DNA of 64,000 nucleotides from positions 248,001 through 312,000 of the forward strand of contig NZ_LR701574.1 in the NCBI RefSeq assembly GCF_902498805.1. Direction: 5' to 3'. The translations under genes were made by a program, and so were the position numbers. Source of the DNA: Imperialibacter sp. EC-SDR9 (GTDB taxonomy: Bacteria > Bacteroidota > Bacteroidia > Cytophagales > Cyclobacteriaceae). Shown here piece by piece: positions 7,278 through 17,000 of the stretch (positions within the stretch are counted from its first letter, which is position 1; each line of letters starts with the position of its first letter). The notes under the pieces were generated by a model that saw nothing but the letters and a program-made list of their open reading frames with translations, was not told where the DNA came from and searched no databases.

Positions 7278-9100
7278 TGCCCAGCGACTTTTTTTTGAAC
7301 GATTGATTCAAGAGCTTCAAGTGTCGATATTCCCAAAATATCTTTGGTAGTCAGTTGTATTTTGAAATAGTCCTCCACATTTGTGGCCAACGACAAATGT
7401 GCAAGCGAATCCCACCCCACTATGTTGCTTGAGTGCTTGCTGAAATCGCTGTCTTCAATTTGAGTATTAAAGGCCTTAACCGCCAACTTTTTAATGTCCG
7501 TACGAATAGATTCTGATTTGCCATTATCGTCCACTGAGCTCATGGCTATTGTCTTTCTTAACTCATCAATCTGAACTTTTCCCGAGAGGCCCTTTGGAAG
7601 ACTATTTACAAAATAGATAGCCGACGGCAGTTTTTCCGATTCTATATGCATCTGACAATAACCAATGATGTCAATGGGGCTCAACTTTCTGTTTGCCTCA
7701 AGCACCACCGCTGCATAAATCTTTTCTCCCCAAATAGGATCATTCTGACCGAACACGTGTGCCTCAAGGATATCTGGGTGTTGATTGAGAATCTCAATGA
7801 TTTCTTCGGGGTACACATTAATACCTCCTTTAATAATGACATTCTTCAACCGACCCTTGATATAATAAATACCAGAAGGGTCACGAAATGCCAAATCACC
7901 GGTCATAAAGAACCTCTGGTGAAAATTATTATCATCTGAATTTAAGTAGGACTTGAAGACATTGTCGCCTTTTAAACCCAGTTCTCCGGTCACATTTTCT
8001 CCCAGTTCTCTACCATCTCTATCAAAGATAGCCGCTTCGCAATCTACAGGTTTCCCGACAGAACCGATAATCACGCTATCCGGAGAGGGCCCGGCGAACA
8101 AACCTCCTGCCACTGTCTCTGTCAGCCCATAAACATTTACAAGCTTTACTTGAAAGCGCTGCACTGTTTCATTCCAAAGCCCACTCTCCAGAAAAGATGC
8201 AGAAGATATCAAATACTTGAAATCGTTAGTTTCAAAGCATTTTTCATATCCCTCCGAATACTTGTTGATAAGCACAAGCATTGTTGGGACGGTCACAAAA
8301 TGGGAAACTTTGAATTTGTAAACAGCGTCTAGTAAATGAGGAATTTTTGCAATTTCAAACTTGAACGGTCGTATTAATGAAACGTGATTGTAAGTGGCTA
8401 ACAGGGCTCCTTGAACTAATCCGTCGGCATGATAGAGAGACAGAAAATTCATTATCACGGAGCTTTGGCTTAGCTCATACTGATTTGAAAGGGTTTTGAG
8501 ATGGGCAAGAATATTCCCATGAGAAATTGGTACTCCTTTTGGGTTACCTGTTGAGCCAGACGTAAAAATGATATAGGCGATTTCATTATTACTTACGGCT
8601 CTAAAATCATCAGATTCCTCGATATCTTTCAAATAGAACTCAAAAGTATTTTTTTGTAGACTAGTTTCTTTTTTCAAGAGCTTGTTAAGTAATTTACTTG
8701 AGGATCCGGTCTGGGCTTCCACCGAAAAGGCCAGGCTTGTTTCCGGAAGCTCCCAGGCATCTGCATTTTCTTTGCTACAAATCCATCCGTGAATTGAAAC
8801 TGTACTTAGAATCTTTTTAACCCTTTCCTTTTTTGCATCAGGATCAATAAGAACCACCGTTATGCCGTTAGCTAGCAACGCAAGAAAGCAGCTGATCATT
8901 TCGAAGTCGTCCGATACAGAGATCACCACATTATCTCCCGGCGATATACCACAATTCTTAACCGCACCAGATACTCGCCTTATCCTTGTCAGCAGATTCC
9001 CGTATGTATATTCAGAAGTATTCGATTTTAAAAAAACTTTTTTGGAGACTCTATCTTCGGCAAGCGCTTCAATAAAGCCTTTGAAACTTTCAACTTGCAT
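7274..9100 (-). CDS. Adenylate-forming ligase fused to an acyl/peptidyl carrier domain (DltA-DltC-like)
   Basis: The 608 residues contain an ANL-superfamily adenylation domain followed by a carrier domain. Adenylation motifs are IIFTSGSTGNPKG (177-189), NVYGLTETV (322-330), GDLAFRDPSG (401-410), a GR-KNVIIKGG segment (416-426) and the catalytic lysine in GLSGKVQ (Lys-508). Residues about 530-608 form a carrier protein with GWDSLAHLS, where Ser-565 would take phosphopantetheine. This joins in one chain the jobs of DltA (activates the acid with ATP) and DltC (carries it as a thioester). The substrate acid cannot be read. The start overlaps the upstream ligase gene by 11 bases, and the end overlaps the DltD-like gene by four. 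I expect it to charge itself and deliver the acyl group to the MBOAT protein at the inner membrane. Confidence 0.85.
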   Translation of the reverse strand: MQVESFKGFIEALAEDRVSKKVFLKSNTSEYTYGNLLTRIRRVSGAVKNCGISPGDNVVISVSDDFEMISCFLALLANGITVVLIDPDAKKERVKKILSTVSIHGWICSKENADAWELPETSLAFSVEAQTGSSSKLLNKLLKKETSLQKNTFEFYLKDIEESDDFRAVSNNEIAYIIFTSGSTGNPKGVPISHGNILAHLKTLSNQYELSQSSVIMNFLSLYHADGLVQGALLATYNHVSLIRPFKFEIAKIPHLLDAVYKFKVSHFVTVPTMLVLINKYSEGYEKCFETNDFKYLISSASFLESGLWNETVQRFQVKLVNVYGLTETVAGGLFAGPSPDSVIIGSVGKPVDCEAAIFDRDGRELGENVTGELGLKGDNVFKSYLNSDDNNFHQRFFMTGDLAFRDPSGIYYIKGRLKNVIIKGGINVYPEEIIEILNQHPDILEAHVFGQNDPIWGEKIYAAVVLEANRKLSPIDIIGYCQMHIESEKLPSAIYFVNSLPKGLSGKVQIDELRKTIAMSSVDDNGKSESIRTDIKKLAVKAFNTQIEDSDFSKHSSNIVGWDSLAHLSLATNVEDYFKIQLTTKDILGISTLEALESIVQKKVAGQ

Positions 9101-11957
9101 GGTGTCCAGAATTAAGAGTCGCTAACATTTTCTTTTTGTCAATTTTTCCCCGCTGGTTTAAAATAAATTTTTCAACTTCAATGATTGTCCTTGGAACTTT
9201 ACCTTTCCCCAGCAGATTTGAAAGGTGCAGTTTTAATTCCTGATCTGTTGGTTTTTGCGTCCTCTGGTCGGTGACCACGTAAAAAGCCACTAGATATTCT
9301 AGACCCTTTTCTGACATGCTGCCAACAAGCGCATCCTTTATTCCTTCATATTTTGACAGGCAGTCTTCCACTTCTTTGAAATACACGATTTCTCCACTTT
9401 CATTCTTTATCATGTCTCGTTTTCTTCCTTTGAGATAATAGTAACTATCATAGTCTCTGATTGCAAGGTCGCCGGTGTAGAGCCACCCATCTTCAAGAAC
9501 TAAGTTTGATTCGCAGTCAGTCAGATAACCTTTCATGTGCCTGTCTGAATAGATTCGGAGATTTCCTATCTCTCCAGGTGCCACAAGGTCATCGTGATCA
9601 TCCACTATTTGTGCGATAGAATCTATTTCAACCCCTATCGATCCTTCCTTTCCTTCTTTCCTATCAACAGGCTCCCCGAGACAAAATCCCGTGGTTTCCG
9701 TTAGTCCATAGTAGTTGTAAATTGGAATCCCAAATACGTTGTGGAATTCACTGATTAGCGAGGGGGGTAAATTGGCTCCAGTGCATATAATTCTGGATAC
9801 ACTAGAAATTTGGGCTTTAGCACGCATTCCTATTTTCAGGATTTGGCTAATCAACGCCGGAGTTGCTGTTAATATAGTGACTTCATGCATTTGGATTTCA
9901 TCCATTAAGCTTAGAACAGTATTGTTGCTGCTAGTCTTAGGAGTCACAATGGTTACTCCTGCAAACAATGGCGCAACGCAGACGTTTCGAAGGCCACTCA
10001 TAGAATCCAATTCAGCCGACATTAAAATACGATCTGAAGATTTCCAATGATATGATTCCGCTAAAAGTTTGCCACTCTCGTACAAGGCGCTATTAACAAG
10101 TTCTATCCCTTTGGGTTTCGCCGTGCTGCCAGAAGTATAAAGAACGGTAGCCACATCATCTGGCTTCAACTCCTCATTAGCTGAGTGAGCTACTTCGAAA
10201 TCATCTTGCAGCCAGTTTGAGAATAAAGAAGGGATATCTATTTCCTCGTTATCAAAAACCACCACCTGGGTTTCTAAACGCAGCCTTAACTCTGTGTCAG
10301 CAAAAACAAGACTTGGAGGGGCCTCCTTTAGTATATCTTCCTTAATATGTAGTGGCAGGCTGGAGTTAATTATACTCACCTTTAGCCCCATTCCTGTGGC
10401 GGCCCAATACACCAAGATTGCCTCAAAGTGGGGTTTTGAAGAAATACATATCAAGCTGCCTTTTTTAAGGCCAGCCGCCCTCAGCCTAGCCTGAATAGCT
10501 TCAGTAAGCGCATTCGCTTCTTCAAAGCTTATTTCACTATCATCCTGGCTATTTATTATCACTGGTTGATCACTGTACATTAGGCTGGCTCGAGCCAACA
10601 AATGAGCTATCGTATGATCAGAATGGAGCGTGTTGACCGTCTGCTTCGAATGATATTGCTGCAACAACACTGCCTGCTCAGAAATTGGAAGTACTTGTAA
10701 TATGTCCTTTTCTATAAGCTCGTCGATAGCCACGAATATCCCTGATCTGTCAAATCCAAATTTTTCAATCAGTTGATTCACCGAGTAACCATGCTGCGAC
10801 AGGTATATAATTTTAGTTTGCTCTTCAGTTAGTTTGAAACCATGCGTCGATTGCACCTTTTTAATATAAACGGGGTGCCGATCCATCATGTGTCCAACCA
10901 TTCCATTTAGATGCTCTCGATCAAGAGTAACGGCCTGGTTCGAAAGATCATACACAAAGAAAGGATTGATCAGAATTCGAAGCTCGTCAGTACTGTATTT
11001 TTTGTAGTCAAATGGCCTCAGTTTCTCACCCGCAAGTTTGTCGGGCAATATTGCGACCATTGCATTGTAGTCTTTGGTGCCAGGGTCACTGACAATGCTT
11101 GTGGGTTGAGCCAGGGAAAACATTTCAGGCTCGGACAGAACGAAAGCCTTATGACCTCTGCCTGCAAGAACTTTACTAAAATACGACTCGTAAGCCATTC
11201 CATGAAGCTGCCTTTCACCCCTTTCGAAGAAAGGCTCTGGCTCCGAGTTGGTCAGATGAATATGAGGAAAAATGAGTATACCGTCATCTTTAAGAACCCT
11301 GAGTAGTTCAGGTACTAAAACCTTCTGGTCGTACCTGTGAAGTGTGTCTAGTCCGTAAATGAAACTGGCTGTATCGCTCTGAAACGGGAGGGGCTTGTTT
11401 AAGTCGTGAAAAACTATTTCCAAATTAGTAGGTCTCACCGTTTTGCCGAGCCAAAAATCAAACCCCTGATAGCCAAGAGTGTCCTTGTTTCCTTCCCATA
11501 TGGATATCACTTTTTGATTGGGAAACAGCCCAGCTAAAAAGAGCGAACTCCAACCTGTACGGCACCAAGTATCAATGATTACATCGCCAGCCTTTAAGTT
11601 GGCACTTATTAGATGTAAGAAAGGATATATTGATCTTGAAGACTCATTAAATGGTTGAAAGGCAGAGTAAGGGTCGAGTGTCTTTCTCCACTGTTTGACT
11701 CGCATGAAGTTTCTGTAGTCAGGCCTTTTTTCAATAATAAGGTCTTTAACACGATCAAAACAAGAATCATCATTGAGGTAGACATCACTGTCTGATTCCG
11801 TAAAATAGACGATGCCGTTAACGACCGGGATTTGGACGTGGCAGGTACTGCATTTTATCAAGTCGCCTTCTAGAGAGTCGTTATCACTCGACAAACTCTG
11901 ACGAGAAAGTGCGGAAGAACAAAATGGACATCTATAGCTCCGTAGTTGCTCACTCAT
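9090..11957 (-). CDS. Zinc-ribbon methyltransferase-like domain fused to a second adenylate-forming ligase
   Basis: The 955 residues have at least three parts. Residues 8-55 are a Trm112-like zinc ribbon with Cys-10, Cys-13, Cys-36 and Cys-39. Residues about 105-300 resemble a class I SAM methyltransferase, but the usual D-x-G-x-G-x-G loop reads DTWCRTG (129-135), with two glycines replaced. Residues about 370-430 look like a small helical, winged-helix-like linker. Residues about 450-955 are an adenylation domain with LYTSGSTAKPKG (606-617), YGLTETTG (750-757), YTGDLAIRD (827-835) and the catalytic lysine in NQRGKID (Lys-938). There is no carrier domain, unlike the next gene. It is the first gene of the operon and has its own promoter-like site upstream. 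It may make or methylate the acyl precursor, or modify it on the neighbouring carrier. This is inference. Confidence 0.8.
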   Translation of the reverse strand: MSEQLRSYRCPFCSSALSRQSLSSDNDSLEGDLIKCSTCHVQIPVVNGIVYFTESDSDVYLNDDSCFDRVKDLIIEKRPDYRNFMRVKQWRKTLDPYSAFQPFNESSRSIYPFLHLISANLKAGDVIIDTWCRTGWSSLFLAGLFPNQKVISIWEGNKDTLGYQGFDFWLGKTVRPTNLEIVFHDLNKPLPFQSDTASFIYGLDTLHRYDQKVLVPELLRVLKDDGILIFPHIHLTNSEPEPFFERGERQLHGMAYESYFSKVLAGRGHKAFVLSEPEMFSLAQPTSIVSDPGTKDYNAMVAILPDKLAGEKLRPFDYKKYSTDELRILINPFFVYDLSNQAVTLDREHLNGMVGHMMDRHPVYIKKVQSTHGFKLTEEQTKIIYLSQHGYSVNQLIEKFGFDRSGIFVAIDELIEKDILQVLPISEQAVLLQQYHSKQTVNTLHSDHTIAHLLARASLMYSDQPVIINSQDDSEISFEEANALTEAIQARLRAAGLKKGSLICISSKPHFEAILVYWAATGMGLKVSIINSSLPLHIKEDILKEAPPSLVFADTELRLRLETQVVVFDNEEIDIPSLFSNWLQDDFEVAHSANEELKPDDVATVLYTSGSTAKPKGIELVNSALYESGKLLAESYHWKSSDRILMSAELDSMSGLRNVCVAPLFAGVTIVTPKTSSNNTVLSLMDEIQMHEVTILTATPALISQILKIGMRAKAQISSVSRIICTGANLPPSLISEFHNVFGIPIYNYYGLTETTGFCLGEPVDRKEGKEGSIGVEIDSIAQIVDDHDDLVAPGEIGNLRIYSDRHMKGYLTDCESNLVLEDGWLYTGDLAIRDYDSYYYLKGRKRDMIKNESGEIVYFKEVEDCLSKYEGIKDALVGSMSEKGLEYLVAFYVVTDQRTQKPTDQELKLHLSNLLGKGKVPRTIIEVEKFILNQRGKIDKKKMLATLNSGHHAS

Positions 11958-12116
11958 GTATCAGAAAAAATAATAACAAAAATAATATTCAAGGAATCCC
12001 ATCACCGGGAACCAATTCTTGGTCGACGTGACCAAGTCTTACAATAAAAAATTCCGTGGCTGATCTGGCCAACAAACTACAAGTTCTTATATCAGAAAGG
12101 CAGCAATTTTAATACT

Positions 12117-12147
12117 CAAACCTAGAAAAATCATTTTATTATTTCAA
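12117..12147 (-). promoter_or_regulatory. Candidate promoter of the dlt-like operon (TTG-N20-TAGGTTTG)
   Basis: On the minus strand a TTG (12145-12147) is followed after 20 bases by TAGGTTTG (12117-12124). This fits the Bacteroidota sigma-A pattern TTTG-N19 to 21-TAnnTTTG. The predicted transcript would start near 12110 and have a leader of about 150 bases before the ATG at 11957. The surrounding 11958-12233 is AT-rich and holds no other gene that I can support. Confidence 0.55.
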
Positions 12148-12233
12148 CTCCTCTGATCAGAATAGTGAAGAAATTCAGATAAAATTTGGGTGGATTTAGA
12201 ATTCATTAGAATTCAAATTACAGCCTGCCAAAC

Positions 12234-13733
12234 TCAAAACACCCCATCTCCATTCGAACCCATATAGCCCCCCCATCGCACAGGTTCTTCTATTTCGATA
12301 CCCGTTGATATGCGCTTGATCTTCATGCCAAGAAAAACCATCAAGTCAGAGGTGGGATTGAAGTACTGACAATGAACAATATCGAGGTAGCCATCATCAT
12401 CCATGTCTCCAATGTAAGGTGTTGAGAAGATATTCTTGAATCCATTGAGCTGGTCAATGGGAATGACTGATTTATCTGTAAAATTAATCGCAACAAGCTT
12501 TGTAAGTATCTCACTTGATTTCTTGTTCACAAACCCCTCGGCACAGTCAAATTCGTTAATACTGATAATCGCCTCATCGGTTCCATCGCCATTGAGGTCA
12601 TAAACCACTGGCGAAGAAAACCCAGTGCAGCCCATTTCGGCCATGTAGGCGACCTCACCAGTTTTCCCGTCAACCATCACCTGCACTGATCCGGTATTCT
12701 CCGGCCAGGCACCCCTGCTCACAAACGTAAAGAAGTCGGGTACGTCATCGTCAGTGAAATAGCCTACTGCAAAGCTGTTGCTCGACTCTGAATTGTCAAT
12801 CCTTTTCGTCCAAATGAGGTTTTCGGTTTTGCCATCAATAGCAATTATGCTGCTGGCATGTGAAATAGCTACAAGGTCATAAAAGCCGTCTCCATTGATA
12901 TCTGCTATAGAAGGCGGTGCAATGAAGCCGTGGCCAACTTCCGTCACCAGGATTTTGGCTTTAGAGAGCTGACGAGCTTTTAAAGCTGCCAGGGTAGTTA
13001 CATACAGGCTCCCTGAGATCGTCTCCCCTCCTGTTCCAAACAGGATAGTAACGTCGTTGCTGCCCGGCTGCTGAAACGCAATAGGCGACATGTACGACTC
13101 TTTACCATCGGGCATCGTGTCTGCTGCCAGAATCTCACCGGTTTTGGTGTCCATCAGCATCAATACGCCAGGAAATCTATTGCTGGTGGAAAATGGCTCA
13201 ACCTTGGAATTGCCACCGTTGACGATCAGCAAGTCCTTTAGGCCATCACCATTCTGGTCAGGTACCAGCACACTGTTGTAAAAATTAAAGCGGGCATACT
13301 GAAGGATGGAGTCTTCCTGGTACAACTCATGGTCATAGGCCCAAATCAACTTGCCGGTTTTTCCATCCAGCGCTCTCAGGTGAGGCGACCTGCCGCCAAT
13401 AAACACCTCTGGCACCTGGTCACCGTTCACGTCGTAGAGTGTCGCCGAACCAAACACCTGGTCAGTGGTTTCTTGCCTCCAAATCAACTCGCCAGTCTTT
13501 CCGTCCAGCGCCATCACACCAAATTCTGACTTTTGGTATTCGTTCTTCCCGGCACCCATCACAATATCCAACACACCATCCCGATTAAGGTCAGCGGCAC
13601 GTGGCGACGACTGAGAACCAATGATAGAGAAATCCTGCACCCAGGCTACTTCTGTTTTCTTTTTTTTGCAGGAGGTAACTGCCACGCAGAAACACGCAAC
13701 AAGCAAGAGCAACAGTTGATGGAAAAATTTCAT
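12234..13733 (-). CDS. Exported lipoprotein with FG-GAP/PQQ-like propeller repeats
   Basis: The protein has 499 residues when started at the ATG that opens MKFFHQLLLL. A longer upstream start (13805) would bury the lipoprotein signal. Residues 1-22 end in a VTSC lipobox, so the mature protein is lipid-anchored, and KKKK follows the cysteine. The rest is a beta propeller with alternating FG-GAP calcium-loop units of the DLNRDGVLDIV and DVNGDQVPEV type and PQQ-like units of the LDGKTGELIW and IDGKTENLIW type. Such proteins bind ligands or act as surface adhesins, and no catalytic residues are evident. The gene is divergent from the ASPIC/UnbV gene at 14023, with 289 bases between the starts. 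Shared control is possible. Confidence 0.8.
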   Translation of the reverse strand: MKFFHQLLLLLVACFCVAVTSCKKKKTEVAWVQDFSIIGSQSSPRAADLNRDGVLDIVMGAGKNEYQKSEFGVMALDGKTGELIWRQETTDQVFGSATLYDVNGDQVPEVFIGGRSPHLRALDGKTGKLIWAYDHELYQEDSILQYARFNFYNSVLVPDQNGDGLKDLLIVNGGNSKVEPFSTSNRFPGVLMLMDTKTGEILAADTMPDGKESYMSPIAFQQPGSNDVTILFGTGGETISGSLYVTTLAALKARQLSKAKILVTEVGHGFIAPPSIADINGDGFYDLVAISHASSIIAIDGKTENLIWTKRIDNSESSNSFAVGYFTDDDVPDFFTFVSRGAWPENTGSVQVMVDGKTGEVAYMAEMGCTGFSSPVVYDLNGDGTDEAIISINEFDCAEGFVNKKSSEILTKLVAINFTDKSVIPIDQLNGFKNIFSTPYIGDMDDDGYLDIVHCQYFNPTSDLMVFLGMKIKRISTGIEIEEPVRWGGYMGSNGDGVF

Positions 13734-14022
13734 AGTGATGGCCGTTTCGGCCGCTAAAGTATTGAAAAACGAACATAAAGCTAAACAAATGGAGGCTAGC
13801 AACACCTTTCAACGCCGGTAAAATAGGCCCCGGCGCAGCAGGTGCAACAACACTGTTTAAAAAAACTTTTAAGCACTACCATATGCTTTTTATAAACATT
13901 AACTTGTGTTTGGTTTGGATCGAAGAAATATCCAAATCTCTGACCCGCATTTGATAAAATGCAGCCATATTTGAGAATTGAACCCTTACGAATTGCGATG
14001 TTGGATTTTTACTTCTTCCCCG

Positions 14023-17000
14023 ATGGACACCCGTAGATATATATTGAATCAATTCAGCGCTATCTCGATCAATAATTATTTGATTGTCAATTTAATCATA
14101 GCACTGTCTTTCACAAGCACATTATCCTTTTCCCAACAAAAAGGGCCGCTTTTTGAGCTGATGCCCACAGCTAAAACAGGCATTACATTCAAGAACATGT
14201 TGACGGAGAGTCCTACTGCCAACGTGCTCACCTACGAATACTTCTACAACGGCGGCGGTGTGGCCATTGGCGACATCAACAATGATGGGTTGGACGATGT
14301 GTACCTCATTGGCAATATGGTAGAAAACCAGCTCTACCTTAATCAGGGAAACTTCTCTTTCAAAGACATCACAAAATCATCGGGCACTGCTGTAAGCCAG
14401 GGATGGAAAACTGGTGCAAACATGGTAGATATTAACGGTGATGGCTGGCTCGACATTTATGTGTGCCTTTCAGGAAAAACTGCTCCCGATACCAGAAGGA
14501 ATAAACTCTTCATCAATAACAAAGACCTGACCTTCACAGAAAAGGCAGCGGAATATGGATTGGATGACCCATCGCACAGCACGCACTCAGCCTTTTTCGA
14601 CATCGACAATGATGGTGACCTGGACATGTACCTGCTCAATCACAACATTACCGTGATCCGTGAGTTTGAGTTTGCCAAGGCAAAAGAAACACGTGATCCC
14701 TACGCTGGCGACAAGCTTTACCGGAACGACAACGGGCACTTTGTCGACATCAGCGCCGCAGCTGGCATCAAAGGCAACCCACTTGGTTTCGGTTTGGGCG
14801 TCAACATTGCCGATGTGAACCAGGATGGTTTTCAGGACATTTACGTATCCAACGACTACGTAGAGCCCGACTACCTCTACATCAACAACGGCGACGGCAC
14901 CTTTGCCGACGAAATGACCAACTACATGCAGCACATCTCCTATTTCTCTATGGGCTGCGATATCAGCGACATCAACAACGACGGCTGGCCCGACATTTAC
15001 ACGCTCGACATGCTGCCGGAGGACAACAAACGCCAAAAGCTGTTGTATGGACCGGAGAACTACGAGCATTTTGCCCTGCTGGTCATCAACGGCTTCTATT
15101 TCCAAAACATGCGCAACATGCTCCATCTGAACAACACCGATGGCACCTACAGCGAAATAGGCCAGTTCTCGGGTATTTCCAATACCGACTGGAGTTGGTC
15201 TCCTCTCTTCGCCGACTACGACAACGACGGCTGGAAAGACCTCTTTATTAGCAATGGCTATTTCCGTGACTACACCAACCGTGACTTCCTGAAATACAAG
15301 GGCGACTACTTCTTTGATATGGCCAGAGAAAAGCAGCCTGCCGACACCTTTCATCTGGTTTCCACCATGACATCCACCCCCGTACATAACTACATCTACA
15401 AAAATAATGGAAACCTGACGTTCAAGGATATGAGCGACGACTGGGGCTTCGCCAATCCGGGCTTTTCCAGTGGCGCAGCTTATGCCGACCTTGACAACGA
15501 TGGCGATATTGACCTGATCGTCAACAATCAAAACAACGCTGTTTCTATCTATAGAAATCAAACCCAACAACGGCATCCCGACCGCAACTACCTCGGCATT
15601 ACGCTCAAGGGACTTTCTAAAAACTCCAGAGGCTACGGTGCCAAAGTGCATGTGTATGCAGGCGGACAGGTGCAGTATTTTGAGCAAATGCCTACCAGAG
15701 GCTTTCAATCGTCGGTTACCGGTAGGCTTCATGTCGGGCTTGGGCAGCAGAACAAAATAGACTCAATCCGAGTGAAATGGCTGACTGGTGCCGAGCAGAA
15801 GCTTTCAGGTATTACTGCGAATCAAACGATCACAATAGAGGAAAAAAATCTCGAAAAGCCTTACCTATTTGTGTCTGCCAAAGCAGCTTTTGAGCCAACT
15901 AACTTTTCAAGAGTGGAATGCCCTGTCTATTATGAACATCTCGAGTATGGTTTCAACGACTTCAAGCGGCAGCCACTCCTGATGACCATGCTTACTAACT
16001 GCGGCCCCATTATGACTACAGGCGACGTGAATGGCGATGGCAGAGAAGATATCTTCGTGGGTGGTGCACAAGAAAACCCGGGCATGCTATTCATTCAATC
16101 TGCATCTGGTTCGTTTGATCCTGCCAACTTCCCGGTAACGCAAGCCGACCTGCAATACACTGATGCAGGTGCCAGCTTCTTTGACGCCGACAAGGACGGA
16201 GACCTCGACCTTTACCTCGTTAGCGGTGGCTACAATGATTACAGTGAGAAAGATAAAGCCACACAAGACAGGCTTTACCTGAACGACGGAAAGGGAAATT
16301 TCACCAAAGCGACAGATGCCTTGCCTGACATGCTCGTGAGCAAATCATGTATTGCCTACGCCGACTTTGACAAAGATGGTGACATGGATCTTGTGCTCGG
16401 CGGAAGGGTGATTCCTGGCAGGTATCCGGAAGTGCCTCAAAGCTTCTTCCTTGAGAACGAAGGAAACGGCAAGTTTGTGGATGTGACTGCCGCAAAGGCC
16501 AAAGAGCTGGGTGCGATAGGAATGGTCACTGATGCTTCGTGGGTGGATTTGAATGGCGACAAATGGGACGACCTGGTTGTCGTTGGAGAGTTTATGGCCA
16601 TTGAAGTGTTCATTAATAAGCAGGGAAAATCGCTGGAGCGATCGACCAACCAATATTTCGACAAGCCAATCTCAGGTCTCTGGAATAAAATGATAGTGCA
16701 TGATTTTGATAAAGACGGCGACCCTGATATTGTTGTGGGGAACTTCGGGCTAAACACCCAGCTCCATGCAAGCGAAAAAGAGCCCATTACCCTTGTTTAC
16801 AAAGACTTCGACAACAATGGGTCGGTAGACCCCATCCTCAACTACTACATTGAAGGGGAGTCGGTTCCATTTGCCAGCAGAGATGAATTACTTGATCAAA
16901 TCTATGCCATGCGAAGCAAGTATACCGACTACTCTTCCTATGCCGATGCCAGGTTGAGCACCATCTTCTCAAAAGCTGACTTAAAGGATGCAAAAGAACT

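Noticed and set aside
5100-11957. Reading the operon as a plain nonribosomal peptide or siderophore cluster
   Set aside because: There is no condensation or thioesterase domain. The MBOAT, SGNH and DltX-like genes fit envelope acylation better.
5100-11957. Calling the system D-alanylation of teichoic acid
   Set aside because: The group has no teichoic acid and the ligase substrate cannot be read, so the acyl group and target are left open.
14587-15732. A 381-codon open frame on the minus strand inside the ASPIC/UnbV gene
   Set aside because: It is antisense to a gene with many repeated Asp/Gly/Asn codons. The translation is Val-rich with no family signature, the mirror of FG-GAP repeats.
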